Virus record (IMG/VR): IMGVR_UViG_3300021085_000115
Coordinates: 1 to 33,465 of that record
Strand: one strand, 5' to 3'
DNA length: 33,465 nt
Source of the DNA: a virus
In this document: one piece after another, positions 22,768 to 30,242 of the stretch
How positions within the stretch are numbered: the stretch's first letter is position 1
Layout: each line of letters starts with the position of its first letter
Position numbers and translations under genes: made by a program
The notes under the pieces: model-generated
Database searches by the model: none
What the model was told of the DNA's origin: nothing
Seen by the model: only the letters and a program-made list of their open reading frames with translations

Positions 22768-24644
22768 TCGATTAACCAATGCTCGTCAGCGTGTTTCCCG
22801 ACCACCTCGCGCTCAACCAAGCGACTGACGCAGCGTCCGAATGCGGCGTACCAACTGCGCTTGCCCGTGTCCATCAGGTTGCGACCTTCTTCGCGCCATT
22901 CGTCCAGACTGACCACTAAGCGCATCCCTTGAACACGGTTGCTTTTCGGCGCTTTACCGCATCGCTCGACCGCATTGCGCAGCGCTTTCATGGTCAACCG
23001 CTCGTTGGTTGTCAGTTGGAATTTGTGTTTCTCTTCCGCGATAATGCTTGCCAATTCCAGTGCAACGCTTGCCTCACCGATCGCGCCATCGCCAACGTTC
23101 ACTTGCACCATGTCCAAATTAATCGGTTCTGCGATTTCGATATCTTTCTGCTTTTCGAAATTAAGCCGAATTTGATTCTCGTCTACTCGCTTGCACGACA
23201 TCGACGTATTAACCGCACCAAGCAGGCTGGAACTGCCACGCATGCCTTTAGCGACATCTTTGCCAGAGTGATGAATGCCTAACACGCTGGCGTTGTGATC
23301 GGTCTGCAAGCGTCCACAGGCGGCAATGAACTTGCCCATCTCTGTCGCTGAATTCTCTTCGGCACCGGCCAGCGCTCGCGCCACCGTGTCGATCACGATT
23401 AGGTCAAACTCGCCCATTTCGCGAATGGTATTGGTCAAGCGAAACATCGCCTCGTCATCGACCATTTCAACCGTCTGAGGCAAAATGAAAAAACTCTCAA
23501 CAGGATCGCAGGAATTGTGTGCATGCCACGCTTTGACGCGCGCAGGTAGGCCGCTAACACCTTCTCCAGCGATGTATAAAACGCGTCCGCCTTTGACAGT
23601 GTGATCGTTCCAATCTCTGCCAGCGGCAACGTGCAAAGCAAAATCCAACGCAAGGAACGTTTTGCCTTCGCCTGGAGGTGCGTACAACACCGTCAGCTCT
23701 TTTTCTGCTATCACGCCATCGATGAGCCATTGCGCGGGAGGCATGGCGTACAAATCCGCGATCGATAGCACCGGATAGCTCAAAGGCACGCCAGCATCGT
23801 CTTCGTCTTCAAATTCCAGTGGCGTATCGTCTACATCGGTCACGATCTCGCGTCTTTCATGCAGATCAACCAGATCATGCGTCAGCAAATAGTCTGCGAC
23901 ATCAAATTTGGCAGCGAATTCACGGAATTGCACAAGCTGAACGGTTGCAGCAAATGGCAATAACGTCTGGATGACCTTGCGCGCGTGCGCTTGCCCCTTC
24001 GCGTCATTGTCTTCATAGACCACGCAGTTGCGCCCTTTAAGGTAAGCCGAATGAACTTCAGACCATTGCCCGCCGCCACCTGAGTTAGTGGTCGCAAGCA
24101 AATCGCCTTCAGCGGCCAGCGCCTCTGCACATTTCTCACCTTCGCAGATGTGCACAACGTCATCTTGCCGGTTAACAATTTCGTGCAGCTTATAGGGGAG
24201 GGGGGTGATGCCTTTATTTTTGATGCCAGATTTGCCCTGCGCATCGAACTGCTTGAACCGCTTCGCACCGCTCGCACTTTCTTCGCGCGCTACCTGATAG
24301 CTGACTACGCCGTTTTCGTCGGTATAAAAATATCTCTGAACTTCGCGGAACTGTTCAGGACGCTTGCTCGTTTCTTCGCGCACCGGTTGCAGGCGAAAGC
24401 CAAAGTCATCGAGCTGCTGATAAATTGGCTTGCCATTTCCATGCAATTTCAGCAAGGAAATCGCGTTGCCGCCCTTATCCAATTCGTAATCGTAGAACTG
24501 CCCGTTATTGACCGATAAGCGCCGCGATCCATGTTTTCCCCAGCGATACTCGTCACCGCTAATCAAAGTCGGCTCGCCCCAGAGCGCTTTGCAGATAACA
24601 AGCATGGCATCGCCGCTCAAATCGTGTTCACGTTCTGCCATCAT
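22764..24644 (-). CDS. Bifunctional primase-helicase (TOPRIM plus RepA/RecA-like ATPase)
   Basis: 626 residues. The N-terminal 290 form a TOPRIM primase: ICEGEKCAEAL (166-176) gives the conserved Glu and YEDNDAKG (210-217) the Asp pair; no N-terminal zinc-finger cysteines are seen. Residues about 300-520 form a RepA-like hexameric helicase with Walker A APPGEGKT (322-329) and Walker B DLIVIDT (414-420), followed by GIHHSGKDVAKGMRGSSSL. A C-terminal extension follows. It would unwind and prime phage DNA replication. GAGGT lies about 8 bases before the ATG-ATG start. Confidence 0.9.
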   Translation of the reverse strand: MMAEREHDLSGDAMLVICKALWGEPTLISGDEYRWGKHGSRRLSVNNGQFYDYELDKGGNAISLLKLHGNGKPIYQQLDDFGFRLQPVREETSKRPEQFREVQRYFYTDENGVVSYQVAREESASGAKRFKQFDAQGKSGIKNKGITPLPYKLHEIVNRQDDVVHICEGEKCAEALAAEGDLLATTNSGGGGQWSEVHSAYLKGRNCVVYEDNDAKGQAHARKVIQTLLPFAATVQLVQFREFAAKFDVADYLLTHDLVDLHERREIVTDVDDTPLEFEDEDDAGVPLSYPVLSIADLYAMPPAQWLIDGVIAEKELTVLYAPPGEGKTFLALDFALHVAAGRDWNDHTVKGGRVLYIAGEGVSGLPARVKAWHAHNSCDPVESFFILPQTVEMVDDEAMFRLTNTIREMGEFDLIVIDTVARALAGAEENSATEMGKFIAACGRLQTDHNASVLGIHHSGKDVAKGMRGSSSLLGAVNTSMSCKRVDENQIRLNFEKQKDIEIAEPINLDMVQVNVGDGAIGEASVALELASIIAEEKHKFQLTTNERLTMKALRNAVERCGKAPKSNRVQGMRLVVSLDEWREEGRNLMDTGKRSWYAAFGRCVSRLVEREVVGKHADEHWLIE

Positions 24645-24714
24645 GGAAGTACCTCACGCCGACGGGTAGGGGGCGAGGGGGGCCAGAGTGACCCGCCAGC
24701 GCGAGGATTTGAAA

Positions 24715-25248
24715 CTACCATGATGCGGCAGGTGAGTCGGTGTATTTCAGGTTGGTTTCGTAGTCAACCTGTTCAAGCTCGATAGGTCTTTCGACCCAGC
24801 CTATAATTGACCACTTTGGAATTGACGTATTGCCTTTGCCCATCTGTTTTGCTTCAGCACCTTCCCACTTGAGTTCCGCTAATTTGTTGCCTTCTCGCGC
24901 CGCGCTCATTTGTTCAAACAAGGCATCAAATCCAATCAACGCGCCTTTTTGCGCACTTTCCCAAATTTTGCGCTCGCCGTTTAAGCTAAATTCGCAACTG
25001 AATGCCATGTCGAAATCGCGCCCCGGTGAAGCAACTTTTTCACCTAACGCGCTTGCCCAAAGTTTCTCCGGTGCGCCATTTTCGGGCCAATAAATCCAGC
25101 CGGTTTTGACTGAGTCCATATCGCATACGATTTTGCACTTGCCCATATCAAATTCGCCGTCTTTTTCACCCCAAACCCGCGCCTGAGCTTTATACTTGAT
25201 GTATAAACTTTGACCACTTTCGTCACCGACCAAACCTAATATCGACAT
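24715..25248 (-). CDS. Unknown replication-operon protein, possible ssDNA-binding protein
   Basis: 177 residues, AAAGGAAAAAATT before ATG 25248. It is beta-rich with Trp/Tyr/Phe-rich strands: SLYIKYKAQARVWGEKDGEF, then GWIYWPENGAPEKLWA and DFDMAFSCEFSLNGERKIWE. A helix (IGFDALFEQMSAAREGNK) follows. It lies between the resolvase and primase-helicase genes, where many phages carry a single-strand binding or annealing protein, and no other OB-fold or RecT-like protein is seen. That role is inference from position and the aromatic beta pattern; no family is recognised. Confidence 0.7.
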   Translation of the reverse strand: MSILGLVGDESGQSLYIKYKAQARVWGEKDGEFDMGKCKIVCDMDSVKTGWIYWPENGAPEKLWASALGEKVASPGRDFDMAFSCEFSLNGERKIWESAQKGALIGFDALFEQMSAAREGNKLAELKWEGAEAKQMGKGNTSIPKWSIIGWVERPIELEQVDYETNLKYTDSPAASW

Positions 25249-25263
25249 AATTTTTTCCTTTAG

Positions 25264-25677
25264 TTATTTAATTTCATTTATTTTGCTGTTTACTTCTTGC
25301 TCACGTACAACGTAGCACCACGTTTCAAAGGTCGTTGTAACAACCTCATCAAACTTGATTGCCATTGCTGGATTAATAACGTGAAGGGGAAACACACAAC
25401 GAATCGGGCGGCGGTCATATTTGTAAATCAGAACCGGATGCTCGCCATTTCTCGCGGCGTTGCAAGTCTGCGTCCACCATTCCGCTCTATGTAGAAAGGA
25501 TGAATTGTCTGCATACCGCTTACATTCAATCACCCAGCCATCAAGCCCTATCAGGTCGCCGTGCTGACTTTCACGGTATTGATCGAGGTCTCGCCGCACG
25601 CTAATGCCAAGGTGTTCATAGATCAAATGCGCGATTTCTCGCTCAAATCCAGCACCTTTTGCGCGACTGTCAACCAT
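25264..25677 (-). CDS. PDDEXK nuclease, Holliday-junction resolvase-like
   Basis: 137 residues, first gene of the leftward replication operon. AKGAGFEREIAHLI gives Glu12, GDLIGLDGWVIECKRY gives Asp41, Glu51 and Lys53: the E...D...ExK catalytic set of Hjc-like and phage PDDEXK resolvases. Full length for this class. It should cleave branched replication or recombination intermediates before packaging. The ATG at 25677 has no strong Shine-Dalgarno. Confidence 0.85.
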   Translation of the reverse strand: MVDSRAKGAGFEREIAHLIYEHLGISVRRDLDQYRESQHGDLIGLDGWVIECKRYADNSSFLHRAEWWTQTCNAARNGEHPVLIYKYDRRPIRCVFPLHVINPAMAIKFDEVVTTTFETWCYVVREQEVNSKINEIK

Positions 25678-25747
25678 CTAGATATGCCAATTTGTTGTTA
25701 TTACTGGGATTGGCTTACAAATACCGACCCCCCCTTACGCTTGCCAA

Positions 25748-25776
25748 ACCCTATTGATTAGATTATCGTGCGTCAA
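25748..25776 (-). promoter_or_regulatory. Candidate sigma70 promoter for the leftward replication operon
   Basis: TTGACG (25776-25771), a 17-base spacer, then TAGGGT (25753-25748). The -35 box is good, the -10 weak. Transcripts would start about 65 bases before the resolvase gene. The adjoining dyad would allow a bound protein to affect it. Confidence 0.35.
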
Positions 25777-25778
25777 CG

Positions 25779-25801
25779 TGGTTAATATATTGTTTTAACC
25801 A
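25779..25801. promoter_or_regulatory. Operator-like dyad TGGTTAA-N9-TTAACCA
   Basis: Perfect 7-bp arms, 16 bp between equivalent positions, within the divergent control region. A third partial half-site, TGGTAA, begins at 25805. It resembles a repressor or activator site controlling both operons. The binding protein is unknown; the winged-helix protein at 28255 or the recombinase-like protein are candidates. Confidence 0.5.
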
Positions 25802-25868
25802 AAATGGTAATTTTGTTGCAAAAGGTTACGAAGTATCGTTAAGTCCACACACATTTTGAGGGGGTCAG

Positions 25869-26774
25869 ATGAGAGCGATTATCTATTATCGAGATCGCAG
25901 AGGCGGCAAATCACTACAGTTTCAGCAAGACTTGGCGAACAGTTGGTGCCAACAGCGTGACATCAAAATCGTCGGTCAAGTCATTGAAAGCGAAGACGGC
26001 AGGAAGCGCAGCAAGCGCCCAGAGCTGGAAAGGGCGCTCAGACTTGCGCAACTCGCAAAGGCGATTTTGTTCATTCCCACGTTCGGCCAGATGAGCCGCA
26101 ACGCCGATGTGATTGGCAAGATGTTGAATCATGGCATCGAGGTTTGCACGCCAGACGTTGCCAGCTTGCGAGAACCAGGGGGCACAAAAAGCGTGCTGAA
26201 AGTCATGGCAAGCGTGGCAGAGTTTGAGGTCGAGGAAACAAAAGCGCGTGCGCGAAAAGCGTACAAAAAAATCCAGCAGACGATCAAAGAAACTGGCCAG
26301 CATGTCACCCGTAAAGGCAAGGTCATTCGATCGCTAGGCAATGCCAGCACGACCAAGATGGCCAGCGAAGAGGCCATCAAAACGCGGCTTGCGCAGAAAC
26401 TCGATTATACCGCTGAGATATTGCCGATGATGCAAGCACTCTATGATCGGGGGTGCAGATCGAGCGGCGAGTTTGCTAAAAGTCTGACCGCGAAAAAGAT
26501 TGTCAGTCCCAGAGGGCGCACGGTTTGGACAGCGAGCATGGCGCGCAACGTGATGGACAACTGCGGGATTAAATCTACGGCGCGCTTGGAATTTGTGCGC
26601 ACCGTCAAACCCGCGCCGCAGGTTGAAGCACCGGCAGCGGTTGATCAGACACTGAATGAATTGATCAAACAAATGCCGCACGAAAGCACAGAGATGCTAC
26701 GGCGCAAAACTGGCGCATCCTATGGCGACATCAAACGCGCAAGGGAGGCACTCGATGCCACGACCAACGACTGA
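25869..26774 (+). CDS. Serine-recombinase-fold protein lacking the catalytic serine
   Basis: 301 residues, GAGGGGG before ATG. The first 140 residues have the resolvase/invertase fold: MRAIIYYRDRRGGKSLQFQQ aligns with the usual YxRVSTxxQ opening, and FIPTFGQMSRNADVIGKML with the DRLSRN helix. Arg8 and the SR arginine are kept, but the nucleophile position 10 is Arg and the Asp-Arg of DRLSRN is Gly-Gln. A helical E arm follows (EFEVEETKARARKAYKKIQQ), then a recombinase-type DNA-binding region and a C-terminal helix-turn-helix-like end. Strand cleavage by the known chemistry seems impossible; a DNA-binding or regulatory role is likely. First gene of the rightward operon. Confidence 0.75.
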   Translation: MRAIIYYRDRRGGKSLQFQQDLANSWCQQRDIKIVGQVIESEDGRKRSKRPELERALRLAQLAKAILFIPTFGQMSRNADVIGKMLNHGIEVCTPDVASLREPGGTKSVLKVMASVAEFEVEETKARARKAYKKIQQTIKETGQHVTRKGKVIRSLGNASTTKMASEEAIKTRLAQKLDYTAEILPMMQALYDRGCRSSGEFAKSLTAKKIVSPRGRTVWTASMARNVMDNCGIKSTARLEFVRTVKPAPQVEAPAAVDQTLNELIKQMPHESTEMLRRKTGASYGDIKRAREALDATTND

Positions 26775-27009
26775 ATTTTTGTACGCACGCAAAAGCGTGC
26801 GGATTACCGTACCGTTGGCAAGTGATGAACATATCGCAACAGCGGCGATTGAATTACAACAACTCGCTCAAACATTGAGTGCCATTCACCAACAACAAAC
26901 ATGGAGGGTCAGCGAGCGCGTTTGGGACGCGCAAAATGAAGTGCAACGCAGTGCGATGCGATTAAAGCAAAACGTTGCTGATAATGAACATTTGAAAAAC
27001 TTACGATAG
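26755..27009 (+). CDS. Small helical protein of the rightward operon
   Basis: 84 residues. ATG 26755 follows a strong AAGGGAGG at 6 bases and overlaps the end of the recombinase-like gene by 20 bp. MPRPTTEFLYARKSVRITVP is followed by a helical part (ATAAIELQQLAQTLSAIHQQ). No family recognised. The good ribosome site and overlap support translation. Confidence 0.65.
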   Translation: MPRPTTEFLYARKSVRITVPLASDEHIATAAIELQQLAQTLSAIHQQQTWRVSERVWDAQNEVQRSAMRLKQNVADNEHLKNLR

Positions 27010-27037
27010 TTGTACAAAAAATAACCAAGGAAAAGTT

Positions 27038-27295
27038 ATGACTGTATTTGATACGGAAGCACGAACCGCGCGCATTGGGCCGCGTTATAACAGCGCTCGA
27101 TATGCGCATAATATATATACAGGTAAACCGCAGCGGCGCGTTTATTGTGATCCTGTGATCAGGGAGGGGGAACAAACACCGCGAGCTGCGGAATTTGTTA
27201 AGACGGTGGGCGAGATGACGATCATTTTCGTGATCGGCGCTGCCATCGCAGGCGCATTGTACACCATTTATTCACTGACCGCAGGAGGTGCATAA
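27038..27295 (+). CDS. Small membrane-anchored protein
   Basis: 85 residues, AAGGAAAAG before ATG. A basic, Arg/Tyr-rich N-terminal 55 residues precedes one hydrophobic segment near residues 60-80 (MTIIFVIGAAIAGALYTIYS), so it is probably a C-tail-anchored inner-membrane protein with a cytosolic head. No family recognised. Its position in an early operon suggests host takeover rather than lysis. Confidence 0.65.
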   Translation: MTVFDTEARTARIGPRYNSARYAHNIYTGKPQRRVYCDPVIREGEQTPRAAEFVKTVGEMTIIFVIGAAIAGALYTIYSLTAGGA

Positions 27296-27296
27296 C

Positions 27297-28265
27297 ATGG
27301 TTGGTAAAGTTACTCCAAACACGCAAGCATCAGCCTCAATTATCGCCGCGATAATGGCCCATGATCCTTACAAAACCCCCAACGAATGCCTGCGCAGTTG
27401 CATCAATGCAAACGCCGGAATTCCGGCAAAAGATTGGGTTCAGAGCAAGCAAGCTGCATTCGGCGATCGCATCGAGCCTTTTTTAGCAGAGTCCGCGTGC
27501 AAAGCAATCGGCGGGTCGAAGCTAAAAACGGATTACGATCAGGCGTTCCATCATAAAGAACTGCCGCTCGCATGCAGTCTCGATGCAACGTGCTTTGCAG
27601 ACACGACGATTGAGCATGATCCCGACAACGGCATTTTCGTAATGACCCCAGAGCGCAAGATTAAGCTGTACGGAACTGGCGTGATCGAGTGCAAAAACAC
27701 TAGCGTAAAACCCGACGAAGCTGGGCCAGCACCGTATCGCGGCCCACTCCAGCTCCAAGCGCAAATGATGTGTACGCAGCTCCAATGGGGCGTAGTGGCG
27801 ACTTTGTACGGCGGGTATGATTTAAGGCTGTACTTTTACGACAACGCCCTGTCGATGCAGGTACTGATCAGCAACCGCGTCAGAGATTTTCAGCGCAGGA
27901 TCGAGGATCACGATTTCTACGCGCCCGAAAACAGCGGTGACGCTAATACTATCTGGCCGGTGCCGTTGAACTTTGACACTAAAGAGCTGATCGATCTGCC
28001 CGATGATGTCGACGGCATCTGCGAAGAGATCGAAGATTGTAAGCGTCTGAAAAAAACTATGGATGCAAAGATCGACGCACTCCAAAGTTTGCTGAAGATC
28101 CATTTAGGCGATCACGAATCTGGGATTGCGAAACGCTATGCCGTTGAATGGAAAATGACCAATGGGCGCAAAGAGAAGACCGTGACGTATGAGGGCAAAG
28201 AACCGGAGCGCGCTAAAAGCGTCAAGATCAAAAAGCTGAAAGAGGTGACCACAAATGTTGCGTAA
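27297..28265 (+). CDS. YqaJ/lambda-exonuclease-like recombination nuclease
   Basis: 322 residues from ATG 27297, which follows AGGAGG at 9 bases; a GTG three codons earlier is less likely. GDRIEPFLAE (Glu60), CSLDATCF (Asp96) and VIECKNT (Glu131, Lys133) form the PDDEXK centre, followed by the family's LQLQAQMMCTQ helix (151-161). The C-terminal third is a charged coiled coil (ICEEIEDCKRLKKTMDAKID). Such enzymes resect DNA ends for phage recombination, normally with an annealing partner; none of the known types is encoded here. Confidence 0.8.
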   Translation: MVGKVTPNTQASASIIAAIMAHDPYKTPNECLRSCINANAGIPAKDWVQSKQAAFGDRIEPFLAESACKAIGGSKLKTDYDQAFHHKELPLACSLDATCFADTTIEHDPDNGIFVMTPERKIKLYGTGVIECKNTSVKPDEAGPAPYRGPLQLQAQMMCTQLQWGVVATLYGGYDLRLYFYDNALSMQVLISNRVRDFQRRIEDHDFYAPENSGDANTIWPVPLNFDTKELIDLPDDVDGICEEIEDCKRLKKTMDAKIDALQSLLKIHLGDHESGIAKRYAVEWKMTNGRKEKTVTYEGKEPERAKSVKIKKLKEVTTNVA

Positions 28266-28512
28266 ACAAAAACCAAAACCTGTGACTCCGCGCCAGTTTG
28301 AAGTGCTTGAATACATCCGGTTGTACGCTGCCAATCACGGCAAAAATCCAAGTCAGCTCGCCATCGCGCATGGAATTGACAGCACCCAAAACTCAGTGTT
28401 TCGGATGATGCAGTTGCTTCAGGATCGCGGCGTGATCTATCGCGAGCGCCTTTGTGCGCGTCAGTATCAAGTCATTTCCGATTACGAACTAAAACAAAAC
28501 TATCGCGCCTAA
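28255..28512 (+). CDS. Winged-helix DNA-binding protein, LexA-N-terminus-like
   Basis: 85 residues. The ATG overlaps the exonuclease gene by 11 bp. TPRQFEVLEYIRLYAANHGK, then PSQLAIAHGI and a recognition-like helix (STQNSVFRMMQLLQDRGVIY), match the winged-helix core of LexA-type repressors, without the S24 autoprotease part. It may control the divergent region at 25678-25868 (inference). Confidence 0.7.
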   Translation: MLRKQKPKPVTPRQFEVLEYIRLYAANHGKNPSQLAIAHGIDSTQNSVFRMMQLLQDRGVIYRERLCARQYQVISDYELKQNYRA

Positions 28513-28519
28513 TCCAACG

Positions 28520-28535
28520 CCCCGCGCGAGCGGGG
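28520..28535 (+). terminator. Short GC hairpin in the rightward operon
   Basis: CCCCGC and GCGGGG around a GCGA tetraloop, followed by TGCTATTTG. It lies between the winged-helix and zinc-ribbon genes. The short U-poor tail makes it a weak or leaky terminator. Confidence 0.5.
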
Positions 28536-28556
28536 TGCTATTTGAGGGAATCAATT

Positions 28557-28763
28557 ATGCAATGTAGAAACAGAGAATGCGGTGCAGAGCTGCCGAAACA
28601 AAAACACGGAGGCAGACGTTACTGCAACAGCGACTGCTACCAATTGAGTCGCAGGAAGCGCCAGAAAGTAAACAACAACACGTTTGAAATCGATTACGAG
28701 GACAAGTGGTATTTTGCGGAAAGTAAAATGTTGCTTGGAAGGTCGTGGATCGGAACCTATTAA
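28557..28763 (+). CDS. Small zinc-ribbon protein
   Basis: 68 residues, GAGGGAA before ATG 28557. CRNRECG and YCNSDC give four cysteines (C-x4-C, C-x3-C) around a basic loop, then an Arg/Lys-rich segment (QLSRRKRQKVNNN). Probably a nucleic-acid or protein binding zinc ribbon. Its stop overlaps the lysozyme stop of the opposite strand. Confidence 0.65.
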   Translation: MQCRNRECGAELPKQKHGGRRYCNSDCYQLSRRKRQKVNNNTFEIDYEDKWYFAESKMLLGRSWIGTY

Positions 28764-29176
28764 TATTTGCCAGTGCGGATCATTTCCGCAATTTCCTCAG
28801 ATCGGTTGCCCACTTGTTTCGCCCAGCGTGAATCCAGTAGCTCGATCTTAGCAGTAGACCACTCGCTGGCTTCAACAGCGGCGAGTGCCTTTTTAAAGCC
28901 CAACAGTCTAGTCAATCCCAGATTGAAACATAAATCTATCAGCGCTTCTCTGCGCACATCATCGAGGCGATGAAACCACGGCAGCGCGCGCGTCAGCTCT
29001 TTAATGCAGCGAACGATGTCGTTATCAAGCAGATAATCAATCTCATCGTCAGACAGTCCCAAGCTCCCTGGTGCAATGCAGCGCCCAACACCGATCGTCT
29101 GTAATCCCAGGTGATCTTTATAACAATGAGTTTCAACACCTTCGTGCCGCTTAATCATTTCGCGTAGACGTTCCAT
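28760..29176 (-). CDS. Endolysin, T4-type lysozyme (GH24)
   Basis: 138 residues. KRHEGVETHCYKDHLGLQTIGVG shows the E-8aa-D-5aa-T triad (first Glu of HEG, Asp of KDH, Thr of QTI), the catalytic signature of T4 and P22 lysozymes; it is quoted here by its two halves, KRHEGVETHCYKD and HLGLQTIGVG. ALPWFHRLDDVRREALIDLC and NLGLTRLLGFKKALAAV continue the fold. No signal peptide, so a holin should release it. The start overlaps the holin-like stop (TAATG). It cleaves peptidoglycan at the end of infection. Confidence 0.92.
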   Translation of the reverse strand: MERLREMIKRHEGVETHCYKDHLGLQTIGVGRCIAPGSLGLSDDEIDYLLDNDIVRCIKELTRALPWFHRLDDVRREALIDLCFNLGLTRLLGFKKALAAVEASEWSTAKIELLDSRWAKQVGNRSEEIAEMIRTGKY

Positions 29177-29661
29177 TACTTACCTTTGTGGTCATGGCTC
29201 GCGCCGTAGTAAAAGCTGATTATGGAGCTGACAATGCCGCCCAGATAACCAAGCACTAACGAAACGATCGTATCGGAATTGGCATCAGGCGGCAGAACCG
29301 TGACCAACGCTATGTATCCACCAAAAAACAAGACGCACGCAACCGCAATGAATTTCGGAGTCCAATCATTCCCGGTGCGGTACACTTCGCGCGCGTTCTG
29401 AACATCAGCAGTCTCAAGCGCAAAGACATCTACATCAAGCGCCTTCATTTGGATTTGGAAATCATGCTCTGCTGCCTTCAGTTCCGCTAATTGCTCGGGC
29501 GTGGCTTGTTGGATCGCTTGCTCAATTGCGCGCGGCTCGTTGGCAACGCCTAGCACCTTCGCGATCACTGAACCCGCTGCGCCTCCAACTGGGCCGCCCA
29601 AGGCTGCGCCGATCGTCGGTGCGACAGACCCCAGGATGTTTTTGATTGCGTCAAATTTCAT
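29176..29661 (-). CDS. Holin-like protein, 3TM family
   Basis: 161 residues. A small-residue segment near 14-35 (GAALGGPVGGAAGSVIAKVL), an amphipathic middle (EQLAELKAAEHDFQIQMKAL), then two hydrophobic helices near 103-122 (FIAVACVLFFGGYIALVTVL) and 129-152 (IVSLVLGYLGGIVSSIISFY). This resembles the 3TM holin family that usually precedes a lysozyme. It ends DHKGK in the cytosol. The start overlaps the next small membrane gene (ATGA). Confidence 0.75.
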   Translation of the reverse strand: MKFDAIKNILGSVAPTIGAALGGPVGGAAGSVIAKVLGVANEPRAIEQAIQQATPEQLAELKAAEHDFQIQMKALDVDVFALETADVQNAREVYRTGNDWTPKFIAVACVLFFGGYIALVTVLPPDANSDTIVSLVLGYLGGIVSSIISFYYGASHDHKGK

Positions 29662-29816
29662 TTGTCTTTGTCCTTTTGATTGAACAAGTCGAACAGCACC
29701 TTCACCTTTTCTTTAAGCACTTCCACATCACCAATAATCCGACTGATGGTGTAGATCAAAAGTGTGATACCTGCGAGCGGTGCCCACAGTTGCGCGATGA
29801 GTTCGACAGCTTCCAT
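29658..29816 (-). CDS. Small membrane protein of the lysis cassette
   Basis: 52 residues beginning MEAVELIAQLWAPLAGI. One hydrophobic helix (about 4-25) is followed by a short Lys/Glu coiled coil (DVEVLKEKVKVLFDLFNQKD). Its TGA overlaps the holin-like ATG. Candidates are an accessory holin or antiholin; no spanin lipobox is seen. Confidence 0.65.
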   Translation of the reverse strand: MEAVELIAQLWAPLAGITLLIYTISRIIGDVEVLKEKVKVLFDLFNQKDKDK

Positions 29817-29817
29817 T

Positions 29818-29991
29818 TCACTTGACCTTTCCGCGCCACTTGACCACGAGCGGATCCTGCCAGATGCGCAAGCTCATCCATACGATCGTTAGCAAGCTCG
29901 CGACAGGCGGCAGCCAGCCAGCTAGAGTGCTGACGGCTGCGCCTACGCTCAACCAGTCGAGTGCGTGCTTCGCGCTCTCTTCCATTTTCAT
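29818..29991 (-). CDS. Class-II-like holin candidate
   Basis: 57 residues. ALDWLSVGAAVSTLAGWLPP then VASLLTIVWMSLRIWQD gives one or two short membrane segments separated by WLPP, with a basic tail (KWRGKVK). This shape is frequent among small holins of marine phages. ATG 29991 overlaps the DUF6447-like stop (TAATG); a third-codon ATG at 29985 is possible. Confidence 0.65.
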   Translation of the reverse strand: MKMEESAKHALDWLSVGAAVSTLAGWLPPVASLLTIVWMSLRIWQDPLVVKWRGKVK

Positions 29992-30212
29992 TATCCTACT
30001 GCTGTCGCATCCGCAACCGAGTCCTTGAGTCGCGCAAAGAATGCTTCGCGTCCGACTTGCAATTGCTCGACGTTGAAACTTGCGGATCTGATTTTACGAT
30101 CCAAGTCCGCAACGTGATCTAGCAGCAAACGACTCTCGTCGCTCAGATCTTCAATTAGGTACGCTGTATCATCGATTGAAACTTGTGGTGGCGTTGTTTT
30201 TTTCTCAGCCAT
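29991..30212 (-). CDS. DUF6447-like small protein
   Basis: 73 residues, AAGGAAA before ATG. VSIDDTAYLIEDLSDESRLL then DRKIRSASFNVEQLQVGREA and the closing FFARLKDSV match the DUF6447 pattern: a short beta strand followed by a helical hairpin. Common in marine phages beside tail-fibre and lysis genes; function unknown. Confidence 0.65.
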   Translation of the reverse strand: MAEKKTTPPQVSIDDTAYLIEDLSDESRLLLDHVADLDRKIRSASFNVEQLQVGREAFFARLKDSVADATAVG

Positions 30213-30242
30213 TTTTCATTTCCTTTTGTGTTGAGTGAATTG

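Larger units (their letters stand above)
25678..25868. other. Divergent control region between the leftward and rightward operons
   Basis: 191 bp without a gene between the resolvase (minus) and recombinase-like (plus) starts. It holds the dyad at 25779-25801, a candidate minus promoter at 25748-25776 and a C7 run near 25730. GAGGGGG just before ATG 25869 is the plus-strand ribosome site. No convincing plus-strand promoter was identified. Confidence 0.7.

Noticed and set aside
24645-24714. tRNA-like TTCAAATCC motif on the minus strand, possible tRNA fragment or attachment site
   Set aside because: The flanking bases GTAGT and CCTCG do not pair as a T-arm stem and no acceptor or anticodon arm is found.
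25869-26774. Functional phage integrase indicating a temperate phage
   Set aside because: Catalytic serine and two other active-site residues are replaced, it lacks the long C-terminal domain of large serine integrases, and no att site or repressor was found.
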